Positions 34,798-39,812 of a stretch of 39,812 nt of DNA are shown here, piece after piece. Source of the DNA: Akkermansiaceae bacterium (lineage in GTDB: Bacteria > Verrucomicrobiota > Verrucomicrobiia > Verrucomicrobiales > Akkermansiaceae). The stretch lies in assembly GCA_022424905.1 (NCBI GenBank), contig JAKMGP010000303.1, positions 1-39,812 of the forward strand, read 5' to 3'. The translations under genes were made by a program, and so were the position numbers. Within the stretch, counting starts at the first letter, position 1. Each line of letters starts with the position of its first letter. The notes beneath the pieces are model-generated. The model was not told the origin of the DNA, searched no databases, and was given only the letters and a program-made list of their open reading frames with translations.

Positions 34798-35307
34798 TCA
34801 AGACTTAAGAAGCTGATTCACAATATGTTCATGCGTGAAAGCAGGTGGCCTTACATCCCCTTGGTCAACGTATTCCAACCAATTGCGAAGTTTAAAATCA
34901 TCCCGTGGATTACCACGAAGCTCGATCCGGTGCTTTCGCTCAACATCATCACAACTCACAAAAATGACCCGAACCGACGTCTTAAAGCGCCCTTCGAGAC
35001 CGTCGCGCCAACCAGGATCCCGAATTTCCGAAGTAAAGGGCCCAACGAGAATCACATCGGTTTGGGGCAAATTTTCGGCCGCTGTTGCGAACAAGCACTC
35101 ATAAACTGGCTCTCGAAAGGCGGCCTTGTAGTCCGGGGAATCCCGATCATCGAGATCTAATCCAGCCAGAACCATTCCAGCTCGTATTACTGGTTCAGTG
35201 ACAGTGTCGCTATCCAGAAAACAGGCCCCCTTTTCAGCTGCCAGCTTTCTTCCGTAGGTGCTCTTTCCGGCTCCAGCGGGACCACAAATGACCCAAAGTT
35301 GGCCCAT
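34798..35307 (-). CDS. P-loop kinase-like protein (zeta-toxin/AAA-type)
   Basis: 169 aa. Walker A is ICGPAGAGKST at residues 7-17, the N-terminal strand of a nucleoside-kinase-like fold; CFLDSDTVTEP carries the Asp expected at the substrate site, and VRVIFVSCDDVERKHRIELRGNPRDDFK is the lid/arginine region, described here by its position (about 115-145). It resembles small AAA_33-type or zeta-toxin-like kinases. No antitoxin neighbour is apparent, so a toxin role is unlikely. Its ATG overlaps the stop of the upstream gene by one base (TGATG), so the two are coupled. Confidence 0.78.
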   Translation of the reverse strand: MGQLWVICGPAGAGKSTYGRKLAAEKGACFLDSDTVTEPVIRAGMVLAGLDLDDRDSPDYKAAFREPVYECLFATAAENLPQTDVILVGPFTSEIRDPGWRDGLEGRFKTSVRVIFVSCDDVERKHRIELRGNPRDDFKLRNWLEYVDQGDVRPPAFTHEHIVNQLLKS

Positions 35308-36446
35308 CAGTATTTGCCGACCTTTCCGGCATCTACGGGCTGGACGAACTTCGCGATAGTCTGCTTGGCATGTGCTTTTCCAGCTTGAGCATCGTAAGCT
35401 TCATCAGAACCCTCAAGCTTCATCGCGTAGCCAAAGTGAAGTTGATAGAGCTTTTTCCCATCGACCTCTGATTTCAGAGAGAAGGCTGGGTGCTTTTGGT
35501 AGACTTCGCCCCAAGCTTCCCGAACTTCTTTCCAATATTCTCCAGTTTTTTCCCAAGTCGTTTCAGCTGCCATGAGTGAAGGCTCACTAATCCGCTCGTA
35601 GCGGTTCACACCTAATTCTTGACCAACGATTGAAACTTGCCCCCCCTTTCCCAGAGAAAGCTTTTGATTCTGTTGGGTATGAACCCAACCATTGGTGGTG
35701 ATTGTCAATTCATGCACACCCTGCAGAACCTGGTAATCACTTCGAACCGAGAACTCCCTTCGAGGCAGAGGCCGCCAACATAAATCACTCCGCCAGATTG
35801 AAATCCCACCAGTGTGATCCCACTCACCAACGACCTCATAGCGCGGTGAGTCATCAACTTGGAAAACCGCCTGAGTCCATTTCCCTTTTACCTTGCGAGG
35901 CTTTACTTTCACGTCCGCCCAAGTGGAATTTCCCCGGAAGGTTTTAAGTTCAGGGTCTTCATAGGTCCAATCCTGACGCCAGTGTTTCATCACCATCGGA
36001 CCCATTTCCTCTCCATCTTCATCCTTGAAATACATCACAAGAGTGTGCTGAAGACTGATGAACTGATCCTCGGACGCAAGAACCTGAACATGCTCGGTGC
36101 CCCAAGAAAAGTAAGGCTGGGGCGGCTTGTAGCCCTTCGAGAAACCCATGGTCTCAATAAAATCAAAGCTGACTCGATAACTTCCTGCCAAGGCTAGGAT
36201 TGCCCGACGATCCTTCTCGATTTTGGATCCTGCCTTCTTTTGAAGATTTTCCCAGTGTTCCGAAGGCTTCTCATCGAGCACAACGTCTTGGCCTCGACTC
36301 GTTCCGCCGCGAGGTTGCATCTTCTCAATATCTGAGAAAGGCCAAGCAAAGACATGACCGCGAACAGTCTTCTCCTCCGTTTTTTCAACTTCTTGAGCGT
36401 GGGAAAACAGAACAAAAATAGCGCTAAACAAAATCAACCGACCCAT
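35307..36446 (-). CDS. Secreted DUF6607-like protein
   Basis: 379 aa from ATG 36446, which opens a signal peptide (MGRLILFSAIFVLFSHAQ); an in-frame start 14 codons upstream is less likely. Landmarks I associate with the DUF6607 family: DRRAILALAGSYRVSFDFIET, SWGTEHVQVL, FISLQHTLVM, MKHWRQDWTYED, WTQAVFQVDDSPRYE and RREFSVRSDYQVL. These proteins are rich in aromatic residues and probably beta-structured. Their role is unknown. The stop shares one base with the start of the P-loop kinase gene. Confidence 0.75.
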   Translation of the reverse strand: MGRLILFSAIFVLFSHAQEVEKTEEKTVRGHVFAWPFSDIEKMQPRGGTSRGQDVVLDEKPSEHWENLQKKAGSKIEKDRRAILALAGSYRVSFDFIETMGFSKGYKPPQPYFSWGTEHVQVLASEDQFISLQHTLVMYFKDEDGEEMGPMVMKHWRQDWTYEDPELKTFRGNSTWADVKVKPRKVKGKWTQAVFQVDDSPRYEVVGEWDHTGGISIWRSDLCWRPLPRREFSVRSDYQVLQGVHELTITTNGWVHTQQNQKLSLGKGGQVSIVGQELGVNRYERISEPSLMAAETTWEKTGEYWKEVREAWGEVYQKHPAFSLKSEVDGKKLYQLHFGYAMKLEGSDEAYDAQAGKAHAKQTIAKFVQPVDAGKVGKY

Positions 36447-36551
36447 AGGGGTAACATTTATGAATTTCCCCAAAATGCAACAGACCAAAATCTCAATGAT
36501 TTTAAAGTCTCCTCATTATTTAAGGATACTGGGAACGAATAACGAATCATC

Positions 36552-37526
36552 TCACTCAAAAACAAAACGAATTCCCCAAGAAATCCATAAAGGCATTGTC
36601 ACGAGGGCTACAATCGAAGTTACGATAACACCCTGCACGGCTACCCCCGGACTCCCACCATAGTGACGCGCCACAATAATCGGGCCCACCGCAGCCGGCA
36701 TTGACGCCTGCACTAAAAGCACCTGCCTTAGCTCTGGAATCACTGGCAACCATTTGGCCGCGGCTAGAAAAACGATAGGCATTATGACGATTCGCACTAA
36801 CAGCGAGCCTGTCGCCACCTTCTTAGAAATTTGCTTCTTTCCAATCAAATCATACATCATCGCTCCGATCAGAACGAGTCCCATCGGAAAAGCACAAACT
36901 CCAAGCCATGAGATCATCTGGCGGACGCCAGCGCCCACGATCCCTCCTCCTGACTCCTCAAGAAACTGCCAGCCCCCCGTAGAAGAGAGTAGCACTCCCA
37001 ATACAACCGAAACCGTCGGCCCATTTATCAGGAGCTTGGGATTACCAAAAACCGACCCCGTCATGATCATCACCCCGACCATCCACAACGCAATTTCAAC
37101 ACCGAGGCTGTGAATAAAGAGGACCCCATAAACCTGCTCGTTCCCATTCATTGCCACGAACAGTGCTCCCAGTAGCGGGATCGCAATATAGCCATAATTT
37201 TGGGTTCCCACCGCAACACAAAACGTCCTTCGCCCATTCCCAGGCTTCAATCCGAGCCCAAGCCCCATCAAATAAGCGACCGCCATACCTAGAATGACTA
37301 GTCCAAATCCCAACCCTACGCCCCATGCCAAAACATCAAACTGTCGAACCAAATCATTACCCAAAGTTTTATCCAAAATTAAACAAGGATAGAGACAATG
37401 AATTACCATCTTCAACATTCCCTTTTCCATTTCCGGAGTCACCACCTTGGCAGCCCTGAGAAACAACCCTACTCCGACTAGGAGGTAGACTGGAAGGATC
37501 GCCTGTAAGATAACCGAAAAACTCAC
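36552..37526 (-). CDS. AEC-family (auxin efflux carrier-like) transporter
   Basis: 324 aa, GTG start. About ten hydrophobic segments make an inner-membrane carrier. AEC-family features are the N-terminal LQAILPVYLLVGVGLFLRAAKVV, VIHCLYPCLIL with a Pro-broken helix, GTQNYGYIAIPLLGALF, and the C-terminal ASMPAAVGPIIVARHYGG. Bacterial members export or take up malonate, malate or similar organic acids; no neighbour points to the substrate here. Confidence 0.92.
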   Translation of the reverse strand: MSFSVILQAILPVYLLVGVGLFLRAAKVVTPEMEKGMLKMVIHCLYPCLILDKTLGNDLVRQFDVLAWGVGLGFGLVILGMAVAYLMGLGLGLKPGNGRRTFCVAVGTQNYGYIAIPLLGALFVAMNGNEQVYGVLFIHSLGVEIALWMVGVMIMTGSVFGNPKLLINGPTVSVVLGVLLSSTGGWQFLEESGGGIVGAGVRQMISWLGVCAFPMGLVLIGAMMYDLIGKKQISKKVATGSLLVRIVIMPIVFLAAAKWLPVIPELRQVLLVQASMPAAVGPIIVARHYGGSPGVAVQGVIVTSIVALVTMPLWISWGIRFVFE

Positions 37527-37617
37527 GCTCTTATTTGCATCTTTGCCGCTTAATCTGCAAGCAGTATGAGGAGAGCCTGGCTCGAGCAGTCACGTTAGGG
37601 CTCTTTCTTTCGTCTCT

Positions 37618-39372
37618 TCATTGCCGCGCCCTCTGCTTATTCGATTTGGCTTCTTTACGAGCTTTTTTACGCACTTCACGCTTTGCTTTTCTTTTCGCTT
37701 TGTCGTCCGGAGTTGGTTCATCGGTAACTCCCGGATCTTTCTTTAGCGCTTCCGGCACCGTCACCTTTTTCCCTTTGATTTCGAGTTGTTTCACGATGGC
37801 GATTTGTTTGTCGATTTGGCCGGGTTTAGCGGCGTTCCCTCCGGAAATGAACTCTCCAAAGGGACGGCCAATGGCTTCTAGGTCCTGCTGCATGAGCTTG
37901 CGCATCTCTTTCATGCGAGTGGCCTGGGCTTTATTGTAAGCCACGTTCTTCATTTCCTTCGGATCCCTCTTCAGATGGTAGAGTTGATCTTCCTCAAAGA
38001 AACCGGGGCGATCAGCCCCTCTCACTCCGATACCAAGACGCCCAATGTAAGACATGGCTTTGGGGAGGTTTTGCGGCGTCGCTTTCTTGATGGCTGCGAT
38101 CTGTTCTTTGGTGTGGCGAACAGCAATGTAAGACCAGTCTTTGGTGACCGTTGCCCGTGCGGCTCCCATTTCGAGATAAAGATGATCACGCCAATCATTG
38201 GCTTTTCCGTTTTCGAAAAGAGGAGCGAGGCTCTGCCCATCGATTTGGTAAGACTTCGGTTTCTCCGCTTTCCCCAGTTCGAAATATGTCGGGACGAGGT
38301 CGACGTTCTGCACAAGCTCTTCACAGATCTTCCCTGCGGGGATACCTTTTGGCCAGCGCATGATCATGGGCACCTGACAACTCCCGTGTGAAAAGACGGA
38401 GGCCTTGCCATCGCGACCATGATCGGGCGCGAAAATCACGAGCGTGTTGTCATCGATTCCGAGTTCCTCAAGCTTCCGGAAAATTGCCCCAAGCGAATCA
38501 TCGATCCACGCTTCACCCGCGACATTGCTGTCAGGATCGAAACCTTTTTCCGTAATCGTTTTAAGAAGCTCTTTACGAGGTGTCATGACCTCGGGAAGAC
38601 TTTGAACTTCCCCTTCTCCCGTAACGAGCGGATGGTCCATAGATTTTCTCCATGACCGATCCGGCCCGTGCAGCAGGGTGCTACAAAGATGAAGATAAAA
38701 GGGACCGTCCTTGTTCTCTTCAATAAACTCCAGAGCAGCCACCGTCGTCCACTCCGGGTTATGCTGGGAATAGGGCGAAGGGGTATTGCTCGGGTAGACA
38801 TTCTTAGCCCATGAAAATCCGAGTTCCTTGAGGTAGCGACGCATCCAGCGTTCGTTGTGTTTGAACTGAGCCGAGGTTTCTGGCCCGGGCTTCGCGTTTT
38901 TAGGAATGTTGATCCACTTGTCTTTCCCTTTGTAGAACTCCGGAAAATCCAAACTGGAAGTGAGGTGGTATTTCCCAACAAACCCGGTGGTATAGCCGGC
39001 CTCACGGAGAATATTTCCAACGTTCATCTTGTCGCGTTCCAGAGCGACATTGAAATTGGGAAGGCCCTGATTCTCTTTGCCGCCGACCGCGTCGGCGTAG
39101 AGTTTACTATGCGAATTACCAGCGAAGCGACCGGTCAGAAAACTGTATCGGGACGGGGTGCAAACCGAGCTACTAACGTAGGCACGGGTGAACTTCATCC
39201 CTTCCTCTGCCATGCGGTCCAGATTCGGCGTGTACGTATCGCCCCCGAATGCCGCGATGCTCGATGGGTTCTGATCATCAATCAGAAACATAATAATATT
39301 GGGGCGCTCTTCGTGAGCTGCGGTAGCAAGCATTGCCAACAAGAGGAGCAAAAATGTAAGATGAGTTTTCAT
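37618..39372 (-). CDS. Secreted sulfatase with basic C-terminal tail
   Basis: 584 aa from ATG 39372, which opens a signal peptide (MKTHLTFLLLLLAMLATAA). The active-site signature is VCTPSRYSFLTGR with Cys71, to be converted to formylglycine by an FGE-type maturase. Metal ligands are in NIIMFLIDDQNPS and VIFAPDHGRDG. The order of blocks is that of type I sulfatases acting on sulfated glycans or similar esters outside the cytoplasm. From about residue 545 to the end the sequence is almost all Lys, Arg, Ala and Asp/Glu, a very basic tail. Another sulfatase gene lies 41 bases upstream on the same strand. Confidence 0.92.
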   Translation of the reverse strand: MKTHLTFLLLLLAMLATAAHEERPNIIMFLIDDQNPSSIAAFGGDTYTPNLDRMAEEGMKFTRAYVSSSVCTPSRYSFLTGRFAGNSHSKLYADAVGGKENQGLPNFNVALERDKMNVGNILREAGYTTGFVGKYHLTSSLDFPEFYKGKDKWINIPKNAKPGPETSAQFKHNERWMRRYLKELGFSWAKNVYPSNTPSPYSQHNPEWTTVAALEFIEENKDGPFYLHLCSTLLHGPDRSWRKSMDHPLVTGEGEVQSLPEVMTPRKELLKTITEKGFDPDSNVAGEAWIDDSLGAIFRKLEELGIDDNTLVIFAPDHGRDGKASVFSHGSCQVPMIMRWPKGIPAGKICEELVQNVDLVPTYFELGKAEKPKSYQIDGQSLAPLFENGKANDWRDHLYLEMGAARATVTKDWSYIAVRHTKEQIAAIKKATPQNLPKAMSYIGRLGIGVRGADRPGFFEEDQLYHLKRDPKEMKNVAYNKAQATRMKEMRKLMQQDLEAIGRPFGEFISGGNAAKPGQIDKQIAIVKQLEIKGKKVTVPEALKKDPGVTDEPTPDDKAKRKAKREVRKKARKEAKSNKQRARQ

Positions 39373-39413
39373 GGTGAGATTGATCAAGTGACATGCGATC
39401 CACGCCGGACGGG

Positions 39414-39812
39414 TCATTTAGAGCATTCTGAAGATTGGCTGCTCTTCTTTGCTTTGCGCTCCTTCATGCGCTCAGCTTTCTTTTTTTCGCGGGCTGCCTT
39501 CTTCTCTTTGTTCGACATTTTTTGGGCGGGTGCACCACCCTCGGAATTCCAGCGTTTGGCCTGCTTGCTGACCGGATCGGCCATTTCATCGAGCCATGCG
39601 TTGTATTTGGCGGTGAGTTCGGAAACGACTTTCGGGTGTTTTGCCGCGAGGTCTGTTGTTTCGCTGAGGTCTTTTTTAAGATTGAAGAGCTCAATGCGCT
39701 TTTTCTCTGCAACAAGTTTCCAATTCCCGGAACGAATGGCCCACTTTCCTTTTTCACCCGCAGAGCTCCAATAAAATTCGTCGTGGAGTTTCTCGGTTTC
39801 ACCTTTGAGGGC
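39414..39812 (-). CDS. Sulfatase, C-terminal part (runs off the window)
   Basis: 132 residues are visible; the start and catalytic part lie beyond the right edge. KWAIRSGNWKLVAEK, then IELFNLKKDLSETTDLAAKHP, is the standard C-terminal subdomain of type I sulfatases. From about 30 residues before the end the sequence becomes Lys/Arg-rich (KKAAREKKKAERMKERKAKK), as in the next sulfatase, then ends in SSQSSECSK. The longest ATG-started frame in this interval is in another phase and is a shadow. The two sulfatase genes are 41 bases apart and probably form one operon. Confidence 0.88.
   Translation of the reverse strand, partial: ALKGETEKLHDEFYWSSAGEKGKWAIRSGNWKLVAEKKRIELFNLKKDLSETTDLAAKHPKVVSELTAKYNAWLDEMADPVSKQAKRWNSEGGAPAQKMSNKEKKAAREKKKAERMKERKAKKSSQSSECSK

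Noticed and set aside
34798-35307. Zeta-type toxin of a toxin-antitoxin pair
   Set aside because: No small antitoxin gene is adjacent; neighbours are prmA and a secreted DUF6607-like gene.
39464-39802. 112-residue minus-strand frame at the right edge
   Set aside because: It is out of phase with the sulfatase C-terminus, which has clear family motifs and runs to the edge.

Overview
The window looks like a chromosomal segment of a member of the phylum Verrucomicrobiota (Verrucomicrobiales-like; inferred from gene content, no marker phylogeny possible here). The basis is two tandem pairs of secreted PSCyt1/DUF1549/DUF1553 and DUF1501 proteins, tandem sulfatases, a PQQ-propeller protein and a sialate O-acetylesterase, which are typical of the Planctomycetota/Verrucomicrobiota, set among ordinary housekeeping genes. 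Genes are tightly packed on both strands, Shine-Dalgarno sequences are often weak, and GTG/TTG starts are common. No tRNA, rRNA, IS element, prophage or CRISPR array was seen.

Layout. 1-2087: end of a sialate O-acetylesterase, facing a secreted protein with a degenerate trypsin-like domain. 2194-6046: argC-argJ (arginine), converging on a fungal-STR2-like cystathionine gamma-synthase with which argJ shares stop-codon bases. 6040-7027: promoter, rplM-rpsI and terminator. 7099-8590: overlapping DUF374 acyltransferase and folD (minus strand). 8886-11645: IscA/HesB-type Fe-S protein, a one-pass membrane protein, and a GT51 peptidoglycan glycosyltransferase whose transpeptidase domain has lost its catalytic motifs. 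11787-12182: a small exported thioredoxin-like protein interrupted by an in-frame TGA in a UxxC motif, read here as a selenoprotein. 12254-18057: DUF1553-type plus DUF1501 pair with a divergent PQQ-propeller gene. 18106-21656: FtsK and a mannose-6-phosphate isomerase. 21795-26221: second DUF1553/DUF1501 pair. 26313-32538: eight-gene plus-strand run (exonuclease, aroB, MBL hydrolase, SecD-P1-like secreted protein, M23 peptidase, RidA, tRNA 2-selenouridine synthase mnmH, TatD). 32607-37526: minus-strand aminotransferase, prmA, P-loop kinase, DUF6607-like protein and AEC transporter. 37618-39812: two tandem sulfatases with very basic C-terminal tails, the second cut by the window edge.

The most interesting item is the candidate selenoprotein. 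One continuous frame runs from a signal peptide through a single TGA into a thioredoxin-like domain, the TGA lies in TGA-CCG-CTT-TGT (UPLC), and two alternative RNA hairpins follow it. Independently, the window encodes MnmH, which consumes selenophosphate, so the organism probably makes the selenium donor also needed for Sec-tRNA. Two other observations are enzyme folds that kept their scaffold but lost catalytic residues: the HtrA-like protein at 681-2087 and the transpeptidase half of the penicillin-binding protein at 10026-11645.
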